A DNA stretch of 64,000 bases, from assembly GCA_946406115.1 (NCBI GenBank), contig OX291553.1, forward strand, positions 9,677,001 through 9,741,000. The letters are read 5' to 3'. This document shows, one piece after another, positions 33,701 through 39,260 of this stretch. The notes under the pieces are model-generated. The model was not told the DNA's origin, ran no database searches, and was given only the letters and a program-made list of their open reading frames with translations. The position numbers and the translations under genes are program-made. The first letter of the stretch is position 1; each line of letters opens with the position of its first letter. The DNA is from Apoda limacodes. Its lineage: Eukaryota > Arthropoda > Insecta > Lepidoptera > Limacodidae.

Positions 33701-35876
33701 TAAGTTACAATGCTCATCAATAAGTCCGATATTAATAGGACTAAGTATCTATAACAATAGGAATGAGAATGAGATTGAAACGAGGTCAAAGTTTTTCCTC
33801 GTAGGCATCGATTCAAAATGCACCTCAGTTTTATTGATGTAATTTTGCGTTTGATGTGACAACCTCGGCTCTACCTACGCGACTTCAAAACTACAAAAGG
33901 GACCGATAATAGCTTATTGGTATATGAATTTAAATAGGTTTGTCTTATATAGTTGGGTACCACAACATAATGGTTTTTTTAGTCTATTCGATCAGTTTAG
34001 TGTATAATAGTTATCATTAGAGACCGGATTATGTGCAACATGAAAAGTCCAGAATATGCATCCAAATATGCAAGAAAAATAGTTAAAATATGCACGGAAA
34101 TCCATAAAAAGGGCCAAAATATGCAAAAATAAAGAATTTGCATTTTAAATGTTTATTATTTATTTTAATAAGCTATTATTACTCAACGGTTATAATCGTA
34201 TTTGCGAAAATATCAATTACAAAATATATTCAAAAATGAAATTTAAAATTATTAAGTACTGTTCTAAATGTTCTAAATTGTATCTACGATCACTTAATAC
34301 ATTTCATACTTCCTAGGGCTACTCAGCTGCTAGGGCAGAATTTATACTTGGAGGCCATGTTAGGACTGATTGCGCCTGGCAAAATTTCACACGCCCCCGT
34401 TGATGAAGCTATGCTGTGTAGCGATCGGACGCCTATGGTGTCACTATGTAATACATCTGAAGATATGCATAAGCATATAATCTGGTCTCTACACATAGTT
34501 GTCATCATAGAGTCCTCTTAAATTTGTTATAAGTAAAAAAAATAAAATTCAAAATTTAATTCCATTTGTGAACAGGCATTCACAGAAATCTAATGATAGA
34601 AACAATTCCACAGAATTGATTCGATATCGAATTTTGTTACACAATAAAATAAAATAATTTTAACTTTAACTTTAAGTTTTAACTTTAAGTACCAATATAA
34701 AAGATTTTCTGCAGCGAGTTAGTTAAGATATTTGAAAAGATTCGCTACAGTATAAAAATTTTCAAAATAGGTATCAACTGAAAAAGTTATGCTGAATTAC
34801 TTATGAAGTTTTCTTTTTATCGTTATCTTTATCACATTGGTAAGTTACAAAGACATATACGGAATGGAAACGCTAAGTGATCTCACTTGATTATTTGTAA
34901 ACCATACATGATATCCAAATACTGATTATTGATCCCTTAACTGCTGGACGAGTTCTATCTAATGGTATTAAAATTTATTTATAAAATATACTGGATCTAT
35001 CTGAAAAATCGATGTTTTCAGCTTCCACACATTTACTATAGTTATTTACTGACATAAAGTGAATGAATATTTATTTTACCACATTGCAAAATAGCAATAT
35101 ATGATAATAACACATTTCAAACAGTAAAATGTTTATAGTCATATAAATTTTGTGCACCGAAGGTTATATGAAAAATGCGATTCAGATTCACCTTAAACAA
35201 AAAGTATGAATTCATAACTCAAGGATTAAGTTAACGTAAAGATAAAAGCTATTTTATAAGCCTACCACATTTTGTAAGTTGCATATTAACGTTAAGGGTA
35301 AACGCCGTAGATTGTTTTTCATACAAAATTGTTTTGTCTTCGAAGGTACTTGAATTATAATTTGTATTTTTATTTTAAAAATAAGACCAAAAATTGAGTG
35401 CTTGCCGTTTTTGGTTTCATTTGATTCTGATAAACCATTATTTTTTTTTACTGCTCCATTCAAGAAATTCCGGCATCTTTGCAAAAATATTAAAAAATAT
35501 ACACTTATCAGAATCTCTTGAAAACCAAAACGGCGAGCTCTTAATTTTGTTCCTTTTTTTGAAATCTAAATATAAAGTAAAATTTGGGGAATTTCGGAGA
35601 TTATGGCAAAATTCATTTTATATGAAAATTGAAAACAATCTACGGTATTTACGCTTAATTACAGATTTCAATTCGCTTTCAATTGCGTTATCAGCTTTTA
35701 AAAAACTAAAAAACCACAATAAAATAGTCACTATAATTCCTATACTATAGGCGTCTCTAGTAGTGTACTTGTTGCTGTTGTTAGCTTGTCATCAGAACAA
35801 AAAAAAATGTGTACTAACCGAACGTAACACATCCTGCAAACACAAGCCATAGGATTTTCGCCAACATTGTAAGCAT
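641..35876 (-). CDS. Cad96Ca: Cad96Ca/Stitcher-type receptor tyrosine kinase, N-terminal part (6 exons)
   Basis: Six minus-strand exons (35819-35876, 6744-6973, 6043-6525, 5612-5722, 4207-4345, 641-792) join with matching phases and GT/AG ends into 391 residues. Order: signal peptide (about 1-20), one cadherin repeat (about 30-126), Pro/Ser/Asn-rich linker, transmembrane helix (about 214-238) followed by a basic stop-transfer, juxtamembrane segment, then the kinase N-lobe with GEGAFG (324-329), VAVK (Lys351), alpha-C Glu368 and [11 protein letters not shown]. One cadherin repeat joined to a tyrosine kinase is the Cad96Ca/Stitcher layout; Ret has several cadherin repeats and a Cys-rich domain. 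Drosophila Stitcher is a plasma-membrane RTK acting in epidermal wound repair through ERK, and a moth CAD96CA has been reported as a cell-surface juvenile hormone receptor; these roles are transferred by family, not seen here. Hinge, catalytic and activation loops lie beyond the left edge. Confidence 0.9.
847..1152 (+). repeat. dispersed repeat family A, copy 1
   Basis: The block begins at TACCTTTAAACGAGCAATTA, runs through an AT microsatellite and a conserved core (GAATCTCGGAAACGGCTC, then TTTCATGAAATTTAGTATGC), and ends near TGGCGTTGTTAAA...ACGAGCAAAGCT. It aligns along its length with 10366-10693 and, inverted, with 15045-16190. No TIR or coding potential is visible. Class not determined. 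Confidence 0.8.
1904..2000 (-). repeat. 3' terminal fragment of the LINE at 11198-12394
   Basis: The fragment starts with a short poly-T (a poly-A tail on the minus strand) and shares CGCCTGATGGTAAGCGGTCA and GGGGTATCACT with the 3' end of the larger LINE. It covers only the last few codons and the short 3'UTR, so it is a severely 5'-truncated copy. Confidence 0.8.
2463..2627. repeat. degenerate 16-bp minisatellite (TTCGTCAATT-type)
   Basis: Units beginning TTCGTC or close variants start at 2515, 2531, 2547, 2563, 2580, 2596 and 2612, a spacing of 16-17 bp. More diverged units extend upstream to about 2463. Divergence between units is high, so the array is old. No similar block was seen elsewhere in the window. 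Confidence 0.75.
3330..3890. other. GC-rich block of unknown origin inside intron 5
   Basis: Base composition changes sharply from AT-rich intron to GC-rich DNA and back. Short overlapping open frames occur on both strands (3433-3648 plus, 3536-3775 minus), but neither shows a recognisable domain, and the composition alone would produce them. It could be a fragment of a mobile element, such as a LINE 5' region. I cannot identify it. Confidence 0.4.
4207..4345 (-). CDS. Cad96Ca: Cad96Ca exon 5: juxtamembrane and glycine-rich loop
   Basis: This 139-nt exon reads [20 protein letters not shown], then [20 protein letters not shown] and ends in DIDG with a split Gly codon. W-E-F-P-R-x-x-L followed by GxGxFGxV is the usual entry to an RTK kinase domain. 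The acceptor is TTTGTAG/CC (phase 0) and the donor GATG/GTATGT (phase 1), matching exon 6. Confidence 0.93.
4346..5611 (-). other. Cad96Ca intron 4
   Basis: This 1.27-kb intron contains a TTAA-flanked MITE (4599-4885). Small overlapping open frames at 5039-5501 on both strands show no recognisable protein feature. Nothing else was identified. Confidence 0.7.
4599..4885. mobile_element. TTAA-flanked MITE (piggyBac-type)
   Basis: A 287-bp AT-rich element lies between two TTAA tetranucleotides (4595-4598 and 4886-4889). The left end reads CCCGGCGGGCGTAAGGTT; the right end, inverted, reads TCCGGCGTGCGTAAGGTT, a terminal inverted repeat with two mismatches. The right end carries a second GCGTAAGGTGGGTGTAAC copy further in, matching the inner left end (GTAAGGTTGGGTGTAAC). 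TTAA duplication with C-rich ends is characteristic of piggyBac elements. There is no coding capacity, so it is non-autonomous. Confidence 0.75.
5612..5722 (-). CDS. Cad96Ca: Cad96Ca exon 4: juxtamembrane segment
   Basis: This 111-nt exon reads [20 protein letters not shown], then [17 protein letters not shown], with phase 0 at both ends (CTACAG/AGT and CAG/GTCAGT). It joins the cytoplasmic stop-transfer of exon 3 to the WEFPR segment of exon 5. The open frame also spans flanking intron in another register, but only this register keeps the neighbours in phase. Confidence 0.85.
6043..6525 (-). CDS. Cad96Ca: Cad96Ca exon 3: cadherin C-terminus, linker, transmembrane helix
   Basis: This 483-nt (161-codon) exon starts [20 protein letters not shown], the last strands of the cadherin repeat, followed by a Pro-rich stretch and a Lys/Asn/Ser-rich linker with NIT and similar N-glycosylation sequons. 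The hydrophobic run [20 protein letters not shown] and following VIIFVCKR is a single-pass helix with a basic cytoplasmic stop. The acceptor is TTTTACAG/GAA and the donor ATT/GTAAGT, both phase 0. Confidence 0.93.
6744..6973 (-). CDS. Cad96Ca: Cad96Ca exon 2: cadherin repeat, N-terminal part
   Basis: This 230-nt exon begins with CG, completing an Ala codon begun in exon 1, and reads [20 protein letters not shown] through [28 protein letters not shown]. FxID-x-x-(S/T)G-x-(V/I) is the cadherin repeat signature; the usual DxD/DxNDN calcium motifs are weak, as in other one-repeat members. The acceptor is TTTCAG/CG and the donor AAG/GTAAAC. Confidence 0.92.
7226..7500. repeat. degenerate SINE/LINE tail plus family P fragment
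   Basis: CTGCCAATTTGCATTGAAGC and the following block resemble a common lepidopteran retroelement 3' tail, with a partial second copy of the TCTACATGGAGA-type segment. At 7441-7500 is a minus-oriented head of the GGGTTCCGTACC family (GAACCCTTGGTGTGCGAGTC). Confidence 0.5.
7501..9382. other. unassigned intron sequence
   Basis: AT-rich sequence with a short (TG)n run near 7968-7980 and a mildly GC-rich patch near 8815-9065 containing two overlapping minus-strand open frames of 63 and 70 residues with no recognisable domain. I see no supported gene here. Confidence 0.6.
9383..10096 (+). repeat. dispersed repeat with TATATAAAGCTGAAGAGTTT head
   Basis: The block opens TATATAAAGCTGAAGAGTTT, continues GAACGCGCTAATCTCAGGAA, and closes with GGCGGGCGAAGCCGCTGGCA then AAAGCTA. 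Both ends resemble a dispersed lepidopteran repeat type whose end says 'gcgaagccgc(g)ggcaaaagcta'. The open frame at 9707-9976 lies wholly inside and shows no known domain. Confidence 0.6.
10233..10942 (+). repeat. GGGTTCCGTACC family (P), copy split by family A
   Basis: The left part starts GCCAAGTGCGAATCCGACTC and reaches TTAATTTAATTATC. The right part resumes at ACTTTATTTTAAAGTAAATA and ends GGGTACGGGACTCTTAAA. Compared with the uninterrupted copy at 37138-37573, the 10366-10693 segment is extra: a family A copy inserted here. Confidence 0.8.
10366..10693 (+). repeat. dispersed repeat family A, copy 2 (nested)
   Basis: It matches 847-1152 from TACCTTTAAACGAGCAATT through CTCGGAAGCGGCTCCAGTG and ACATCTATTGGCGAG to ATAGATGGCGTTGTTTAAAA. 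The ATAGATGGCGTT segment is duplicated internally. It sits inside a family P copy. Confidence 0.8.
11198..12394 (-). mobile_element. 5'-truncated non-LTR retrotransposon (CR1/Jockey superfamily)
   Basis: The element ends with a 22-nt poly-T at 11198-11219 (poly-A tail on the minus strand) after a short 3'UTR (GTAAGCTTGTTTGCCACC, GTGGTATAAAA). Its 5' end breaks abruptly near 12394, in the middle of the reverse transcriptase domain, at a junction with a 42-bp minisatellite. Truncation at the 5' end with an intact tail is the normal result of incomplete target-primed reverse transcription. No clear target-site duplication was found by eye. Confidence 0.88.
11269..12394 (-). CDS. reverse transcriptase C-terminal part (5'-truncated LINE ORF2)
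   Basis: The open frame (363 residues from an internal Met at 12360, open upstream to the truncation point) carries [20 protein letters not shown], the catalytic CYADDSTGD box, [11 protein letters not shown], and the thumb/C-terminal region ending NELPAKVF...[11 protein letters not shown]. It lacks the endonuclease domain and the RT fingers because the element is 5'-truncated, so it cannot be autonomous. No stop codon interrupts the remaining frame, so insertion is fairly recent. Relics of the same 3' end occur at 1904-2000 and 30544-30708. Confidence 0.88.
12395..12858. repeat. degenerate 42-bp minisatellite (CCACTRTTGT-type)
   Basis: A unit with consensus-like CCACTATTGTATCTCAGTAA then TAAAGCTTA recurs with starts near 12437, 12480, 12521, 12563, 12604, 12645 and 12688 (spacing 41-43 bp). 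Weaker units continue in register near 12730, 12772 and 12815. Units differ from each other by many substitutions. The array abuts the broken 5' end of the LINE. Confidence 0.8.
12859..13072 (+). repeat. GC-rich retroelement 3' region with poly-A
   Basis: A GC-rich stretch (GCGACAACCCAAGCCAAGC, CCCCCTGCGGGGAG) ends in TAGAGTCTCGCCCC...GCAGTAATGG and an A-run at 13050-13060. The TAGAGTCTCGCCCCAAAA segment recurs at 25632-25690, so it is a dispersed element. The 42-bp array just upstream may belong to the same element. Confidence 0.5.
13078..13130 (-). repeat. terminal fragment of family A
   Basis: GACCGAGCTTTGCTCGTTAT and the following TTAACAAC are the inverted terminal part of family A (compare 1121-1152). 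Confidence 0.6.
13131..15044. other. unassigned intron sequence
   Basis: AT-rich DNA with a TA microsatellite at about 13950-13972, a small GGGTTCCGTAGTAG fragment of family P near 13325, and a retroelement tail-like stretch at 14240-14275 (GGCGTGATGTTATGTTATTG). No coding sequence recognised. Confidence 0.6.
15158..16155 (+). mobile_element. Tc1/mariner-superfamily element, DD41D (rosa-like), defective
   Basis: A 998-bp element flanked by TA on both sides (15156-15157, 16156-16157). Its terminal inverted repeats start CCGGGTGCTTCAAAAAAATG and are identical for 32 bp at both ends, with one mismatch in about 37. The interior holds a plus-strand transposase relic. TA duplication and the D-41-D spacing of the last two catalytic residues point to the rosa-like branch. 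Near-identical TIRs indicate a recent or recently mobilised copy. Confidence 0.92.
15311..16025 (+). pseudogene. mariner-like transposase with internal deletion
   Basis: The N-terminal frame (15311-15604) starts [20 protein letters not shown], a helix-turn-helix of the kind found N-terminal in this transposase group, and runs to GHSGRPQ. The catalytic C-terminal part continues in another frame (through 16025): [21 protein letters not shown] with the second Asp, and [13 protein letters not shown] with the third Asp, 41 residues apart. The segment between GHSGRPQ and VNVWCGL, which should hold the first catalytic Asp, is missing and the frame shifts at about 15515-15535. The enzyme is therefore inactive; the ends could still be mobilised in trans. 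Confidence 0.88.
16191..18257. other. unassigned intron sequence
   Basis: AT-rich DNA without recognisable gene or complete element. The block 17505-17720 (CGTAACTCCATTTTTTTG, TAACGCCATCTAGTAAAG) has a repeat-like look but no second copy was noticed. The minus-strand frame at 16893-17093 is low-complexity AT-driven sequence. Confidence 0.6.
18258..18493 (-). repeat. family P, copy (first of a tandem pair)
   Basis: The plus strand reads TTTTTAGGGTTCCGTACCCA at one end, then a (CCGT)n microsatellite at 18316-18342, CACCAGGCTGTATCTCATGA, and ends AACAAACGTGATTTTTTTGC. It passes directly into the next copy, so its head (GCGAGTCGGACTCGC part) is absent. Confidence 0.8.
18494..18866 (-). repeat. 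family P, copy with duplicated head
   Basis: A second copy follows the first without spacer, with (CCGT)n at 18558-18587. The head segment GGTACGGAACCCTTCGTGCG through CACTTGGCCGATTTT occurs twice in tandem (about 57-bp unit, 18752-18866), with small differences between units. Inverted, the head contains an AGTTCGACTCG box close to a pol III B box. Confidence 0.8.
18867..19877. other. unassigned intron sequence
   Basis: AT-rich DNA with a small family P end (CTACGGAACCCTAATAATC) near 19510 and a less AT-rich patch at 19730-19870 containing a 67-residue minus-strand frame without recognisable features. Confidence 0.55.
19878..20118 (+). repeat. family G copy (CTTTTGCCCGCGG ... ATAATATTAGTA)
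   Basis: It starts ACTAGCTTTTGCCCGCGGTT, includes CCATGCCAAATTTCATTGAA and GGTCCAGCGGTTTAAGCGTG, and ends GACAGACAAAGTTACTTACG...TTATAATATTAGTATG. Further copies are at 54997-55233, 56488-56730 and, inverted, 59437-59720. Confidence 0.85.
20119..22430. other. unassigned intron sequence with a short repeat
   Basis: At 20400-20515 (AACCCACATGCTAAATTTCA, AGTCAGTCAGTTTCTTCTTT) is a dispersed repeat also seen at 44520-44625. The plus frame at 20894-21145 has no recognisable domain. A degenerate retroelement tail (GCTAAGGCCATAGTCCAC) lies at 21845-21940, and a TA microsatellite at about 22134-22152. Confidence 0.55.
23115..23335. repeat. direct-repeat block (GGCGTGGCATTATG and TCTGACGCGAGTT units)
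   Basis: GGCGTGGCATTATGGTTTCC-type sequence occurs at 23119 and 23156. TCTGACGCGAGTT occurs at 23189, 23246 and 23302 (spacing 57 and 56 bp), followed in two cases by a TTTTTTACCCAT segment and in one by TTCCGTCTTACGAATTTT, which echoes the first unit. The block looks like shuffled tandem duplications. Confidence 0.7.
24338..24428 (+). repeat. 3' end fragment of the LINE at 48545-49048
   Basis: AGGGTTCAAAAAAAATATTT, ACTTTGACGATTCAAAAGTG and TCCTTATTTGAATAA followed by a TTGACTTTTGACTTT tail match the inverted 3' end at 48548-48640. Only about 90 bp survive. Confidence 0.75.
25245..25870 (-). repeat. decayed family P variant interrupted by another repeat
   Basis: It begins TTTTTAGGATTCCGTACCTC and continues with GTCAGTCTGTCAAGACC and GTGGAGGTATCAAATTGAAA. 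An unrelated segment with TTAGAGTCTCGCCCCAAAAT (25632-25700, also at 12985-13030) interrupts it. The head of the family (GAACCCTCGGTGCACGAACC ... TAGCTGGTTTTTTTA) appears at 25826-25870. Confidence 0.6.
25871..30543. other. unassigned intron sequence
   Basis: AT-rich DNA. A CA-rich simple-sequence tract lies at about 26757-26830, a retroelement tail-like stretch (CTTACCCCTTTTGGGAAAAC) at 27106-27140, and a small family P end at 28126-28180. A minus-strand frame at 28782-28985 vaguely resembles a reverse transcriptase palm segment but is too weak to call. No gene identified. Confidence 0.55.
30544..30708 (+). pseudogene. C-terminal LINE relic (same family as 11198-12394)
   Basis: The plus strand encodes [20 protein letters not shown] and ends [12 protein letters not shown], matching [15 protein letters not shown]...[11 protein letters not shown] of the larger LINE. 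The 3'UTR GTGACCGCAAGCTTATTTGC...TTAGTGGTATAAAAG lacks a short internal segment. Codons near the end are also deleted, so this is an older copy. The short open frame starting at 30387 is only partly LINE-derived. Confidence 0.8.
30709..33276. other. unassigned intron sequence
   Basis: AT-rich DNA with no recognised gene. A G-run lies at about 32701-32715 and a family P end (GAGGTACGGAACCCTAAAAA) at 32970-32990. Confidence 0.6.
33277..33673. mobile_element. possible MITE with CAGGGTTGCCAA ends
   Basis: The left end reads CAGGGTTGCCAACGG and the right end, inverted, CTAGGGTTGGCAATTT. About 400 bp of AT-rich, non-coding DNA lie between. The ends resemble hAT-type termini, but I could not find a matching 8-bp duplication, so the boundaries and class are uncertain. 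Confidence 0.4.
34018..34491. mobile_element. hAT-type MITE with ATATGCA subterminal repeats
   Basis: The ends are TAGAGACCGGATTATGTGC and, inverted from the right, TAGAGACCAGATTATATGC (two mismatches). Left subterminal DNA carries repeated AATATGCA motifs (about 34051-34130) and the right end AGATATGCATAAGCATATAA, as hAT elements commonly do. GTTATCAT precedes the left end, and GTTGTCAT occurs 6 nt beyond the right end, suggesting an aged 8-bp duplication with six extra bases at the right. The element has no transposase. Confidence 0.7.
34506..35287. other. unassigned intron sequence
   Basis: AT-rich, non-coding in appearance; nothing recognised. Confidence 0.6.
35288..35660. repeat. long imperfect inverted repeat (foldback element)
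   Basis: Arms of about 150 bp at 35288-35437 and 35509-35660 are reverse complements with many substitutions. Conserved patches include CCGTAGATTGTTTT near the outer ends, and TGCCGTTTTTGGTTT (left) against CGCCGTTTTGGTTTT (right), then GATTCTGATA at the inner ends. The spacer is about 70 bp. The overlapping open frames on both strands (35254-35484, 35394-35750) are by-products of this symmetry. It ends 158 bp from the exon 1 donor. Confidence 0.75.
35819..35876 (-). CDS. Cad96Ca: Cad96Ca exon 1: signal peptide
   Basis: The exon reads [19 protein letters not shown] and ends one base into an Ala codon (TTCG/GTTAGT), exactly complementing the CG start of exon 2. The sequence is a typical signal peptide: short basic n-region, LWLVFAG hydrophobic core, and small residues towards the cleavage site near the exon junction. 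The first in-frame Met (35876) follows an in-frame TGA at 35883-35885. The second Met (35867) has A at -3, a better Kozak context, and could be the real start; either gives a signal peptide. Confidence 0.8.
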
Positions 35877-36041
35877 TAGTTTTCACTGCACTACCGTTGA
35901 AGTAAATTCAGCACAATCCTATGTCTTTGTCGCTTCATTTGTGACTTCACAGCACTGCACTTGCCTGTCATCACTTCACTGACACATTGAATTTGGTTAA
36001 TGGTAATACTTCAACCCAAATACGCCGTGTATGTATGGAAT
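35877..36041 (-). other. probable Cad96Ca 5'UTR exon portion with uORFs
   Basis: Upstream of the start codon the sequence is less AT-rich than its surroundings and reaches a good acceptor (TTGTTTCAG/ATTCC, exon side at 36041), suggesting that exon 1 starts here and that transcription begins at a further upstream noncoding exon. Two uORFs lie in it: a 3-codon one (35976-35987) and a 26-codon one (35891-35971) that ends 15 nt before the first main ATG. Confidence 0.5.
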
Positions 36042-37137
36042 CTGAAACAATTGAAATATTATTTCATAATTATTTTATGTTTTTAATTCTTTAAGCTTTC
36101 CAGCGCTTGATACGACGGGATTTCCTTGGGTGTATAAGGTTTTTTCAGGAATCATTCAAATTATCAGGAAAAGTTAAATTGCCCGGGAAAAACATGCGGT
36201 GACAAGGTAGTCACAATGCTACTACTATCTTTATACATGCAACCACATATTTAAACAGTATCAATTAGTTTCAAATCTCTACATTAAGATGGCGATGTGC
36301 AAGTTACTAAAAATCACTACACAATGTTGCATACAATACTATGATATATATTTGTTATTTTATACACTTCTTAAGTAATTTAGTCATAATGACACCTTGA
36401 AACCTAATTTTTTTTTGTATGGAATTTAAGGGTTTTACCGTTTTGTAGTCATATTTTTTTGATTTTTTACTGCAACTTAGTCAATGCATTAGATAACAAG
36501 CTGTTTTAATTATTTAACTAACATCTTGAGCATATGCAAAACACGCCTCTAAAATTTGCACAAGTGTCGAAACAATGGTAACTTGCATTAAATACAATAA
36601 ATGAAAATCATACAATAAGGTTATGCACTAAAAAAAGCAAGTTTTATAACATCTATTTTTTTCAATGCACAATAACAGCGTATAAACGTGTTGTAGCCTA
36701 TATCGCAGTCTTAAGAAAAAACGTTATGGAATATTTGTAAGTCAACGTTGAGAAACAACTAAAATGATAAGTGGATACAATTAATATAATTAAAACTTCT
36801 GTTGCCTTATCTAGGTGGGAAGGTAATTGTATCCATAACTGTGTAAGTCATTAATTCGGTTTGTTCAACCTGTTATCGATTTGCTATAATATTAAAATGT
36901 TAGAGTCACAATTTAATTCTATGATTTGCTTATTTTTATAGACCAAGTGTATCTCTGTCTAACGCTACTAAATAAGAACTGAATTTAAAAATGTATGAAG
37001 ATGAAGTCTTATAAATGATGCAGACTCCTTTTTTTCATGACGATTGCTTACTTTATTTATACAAATGACATGAAATTTGGTATGATTTTACATTGTAATA
37101 TACTTATATTACTTGTGGTAGAAAGGAATATTTTAAA
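36042..37137. other. unassigned sequence upstream of Cad96Ca exon 1
   Basis: AT-rich; nothing recognised. It may be intronic if a distal noncoding exon exists. Confidence 0.55.
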
Positions 37138-37573
37138 AAAATCGGTCAAGTGCGAGTCGGACTCGCGCACGACGGGTTCTCTATTATCTATAGAAATGGA
37201 AAAAAAATAACGTTTGTTGTATGGGAGCCCCCATTTAATATTTGTTTTATTTTAATTTTATTATTAATTTTAAAGTGAATATATAACTAGATATTCTGTG
37301 AAAATTTCAAGCGTCTACCTATTGCCGTTATCAATATCAAGCAAAAAAAAACATGTTTGTTGTATGGGAGCCCCCTTGAATATTTATTTTATTCTGTTTT
37401 ATAGTATTTGTTGTTATAGCGGCAACAGATATACATCTTCTGTGAAAATTCCAACTGTCTAACTATCATATTTTCATGAGATACAGCCTGGTGACAGACG
37501 GACGGACTAACGGCCAGCGGAGTCTTAGTAAAAGGGTCCCGTTTTTTACCCTTTAGGTACGGAACCCTAAAAA
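37138..37573 (+). repeat. family P, long copy
   Basis: It starts ATCGGTCAAGTGCGAGTCGG then ACTCGCGCACGACGGGTTCT, has two internal TTGTTGTATGGGAGCCCCC segments, GATACAGCCTGGTGACAGAC, and ends CCTTTAGGTACGGAACCCTA. This uninterrupted copy shows where family A inserted in the copy at 10233-10942. Confidence 0.85.
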
Positions 37574-38172
37574 CACACGTTATACTTACATTATTATACA
37601 TATGTTATAAAACTTATATTATTGTATATTGTGTATTGTATTAACTTCCTACTGTGTTTGTTTTGTTTCTGTTTTTTGACCAAACGATATAGGGTTAATT
37701 GACAATTAATTGAATATAAGGGTTCTACTGCGTGAGGGGTTTAAATAACACAAATCAATAAATATTATACAGAAGTGAATCCGGACTAACCAAAGCTAAC
37801 TAGGCAAATCTCTTTTTAGGGTTCTATAGCTAAATGTAATACATTAAAAAAAAAAAGAAAAGTTGTAGGACATCTGGTTGGTATGAAGGTCCTTTGGCAT
37901 ATATTATGTACGAGCCAACAGAATTTTGGTGTGATGTTTAACCCTATGAATTATTTATTGGAATTTTTGTTTACATACATATCGCACTGCGTAAGTTTCT
38001 GCATGGGAGAAGCACTTCTATGAATGAGAAAAACAATATCATATACGATACAATTATTGCTTTAATTGGGCAAGACGATTCAAAAATGTCAAGATATATA
38101 TTCCATGTCAAAAGAAGAAAAAAGCTCCACTGCTCTACATGCATGGCTGCGGCCTAGAAATTTTTTTTGAAA
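37574..38172. other. unassigned sequence
   Basis: AT-rich; a small TTTTTAGGGTTCTATAGC end of a family P-like repeat lies at about 37816. No gene seen. Confidence 0.55.
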
Positions 38173-38755
38173 TTAAATAAAAAACCCGGGCAAGTGCGAG
38201 CCGGACTCACGCACTGAGGGTTCCGTAAAAGGTAAACTGTATTGAGGGACAAACTTAACTTTGCCGTTGGACAACTGTTGTCCCAATACATCGACATAGG
38301 TGGCGGTAAGACTACCAACTGCAAATTCGTTTGTAATCGCAAATAATAAATGTATGGTTTTTGAGATTTTTTTCCTTTATGTGTGCTACATGGCATAGCT
38401 TTTCGCCAACTTTTTAATCAAAGTCAACGCGTTCTTGAGTAAAAGGATCTTGTCAGACAGATAGACAAACATTTTTTTAAATGTTCTATAACTACAAATT
38501 GACGGATTTTGGATTTTTCCCTATATTTGTGATGTAAGGCGCAAGGCCTTCGTGTGAAATTTCATGACTCTAGGACAACGGGAAGTACACATAGGTTTTG
38601 AATTATAAGTATTTTATTATTATATATATATATTAATTTCGAGTTGATAGCTTCACGCGTTCCAGAAAAAAAGGGTCTTGACAGACAGGCGGACAACAAA
38701 GTAGATAAGGGTTCCTCTTTTCTTTGTGAGGCGGAGGTGTGAACCCTAAAAATAA
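38173..38755 (+). repeat. family P-related variant
   Basis: The head AAAAAACCCGGGCAAGTGCG...GGACTCACGCACTGAGGGTT is followed by a body unlike the standard one (TTGCCGTTGGACAACTGTTG, TTTCATGACTCTAGGACAAC) and ends AAAAAAGGGTCTTGACAGAC...GTGAACCCTAAAAA. The body resembles the variant at 25245-25525. Confidence 0.7.
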
Positions 38756-39086
38756 GATTAAAAAAGTATTGGACACTTTAATCGGTATCTACTTCACTAA
38801 TAAAAAAATATGAAAAAATCGATTTTTTCATATAATAGGTCACATCCCTAGATCTAAAACTTTAAAAAGGGAGGTCAGTAGTCTTAAAAAAAAACTAACA
38901 ATCGGTGTGGTTTTAGAAGTATATACTCAACTACAACTAACCGCCTCGTTTGTCGAAACATATATAAAGACAAAGGTGATAAATCTAATGAAGTATATGA
39001 AGTATATACTGCAGATTAACGAAACGCATTAGACATTGTTAGTATAATTGGAGCATTTTTTGAATCTGGAAATCCAAAAACCATAT

Positions 39087-39260
39087 AGTTTGTTTGAGGA
39101 CTACTTAACAAACAGGACTCAAAGTATCGTAGTCGGTAAATAACTCAGGAAGTCCGGAGTTCTTCAGGGTAGTACTCTTGAGCCTACGCTGAGTCTTGTT
39201 TATATTTATGAACTATGAACTTTTGTTTAATACCACCATAGATAATGAATAAGCATGCAG
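39087..39260 (+). pseudogene. degenerate reverse transcriptase fragment
   Basis: Reading SLFEDYLTNRTQSIVVGK, stop, LRKSGVLQGSTLEPTLSLVY then a frameshift into LLFNTTIDN gives the conserved non-LTR RT order: the YLxNRTQ strand, (V/L)xQGSxLxPxLFxxY, and the following loop. One stop and at least one frameshift interrupt it. It does not match the LINE at 11198-12394 closely, so it comes from another family. Confidence 0.65.

Larger units (their letters stand above)
6974..35818 (-). other. Cad96Ca intron 1 (28.8 kb, repeat-filled)
   Basis: This very long intron separates the signal peptide exon from the cadherin exon. It carries most of the mobile elements listed between 7.2 and 35.7 kb. I found no additional exon with coding character; a further small exon of suitable phase cannot be excluded by eye, but none is needed for a continuous reading frame. 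Confidence 0.75.

Noticed and set aside
35394..35750. 118-residue plus-strand open frame and its minus-strand partner at 35254-35484
   Set aside because: Both lie in the arms of a long inverted repeat, have no domain, and their lengths follow from the repeat symmetry.
38808..38833. 26-bp perfect palindrome of A- and T-runs around ATCGAT
   Set aside because: Low-complexity A/T runs form such palindromes easily; no functional context.
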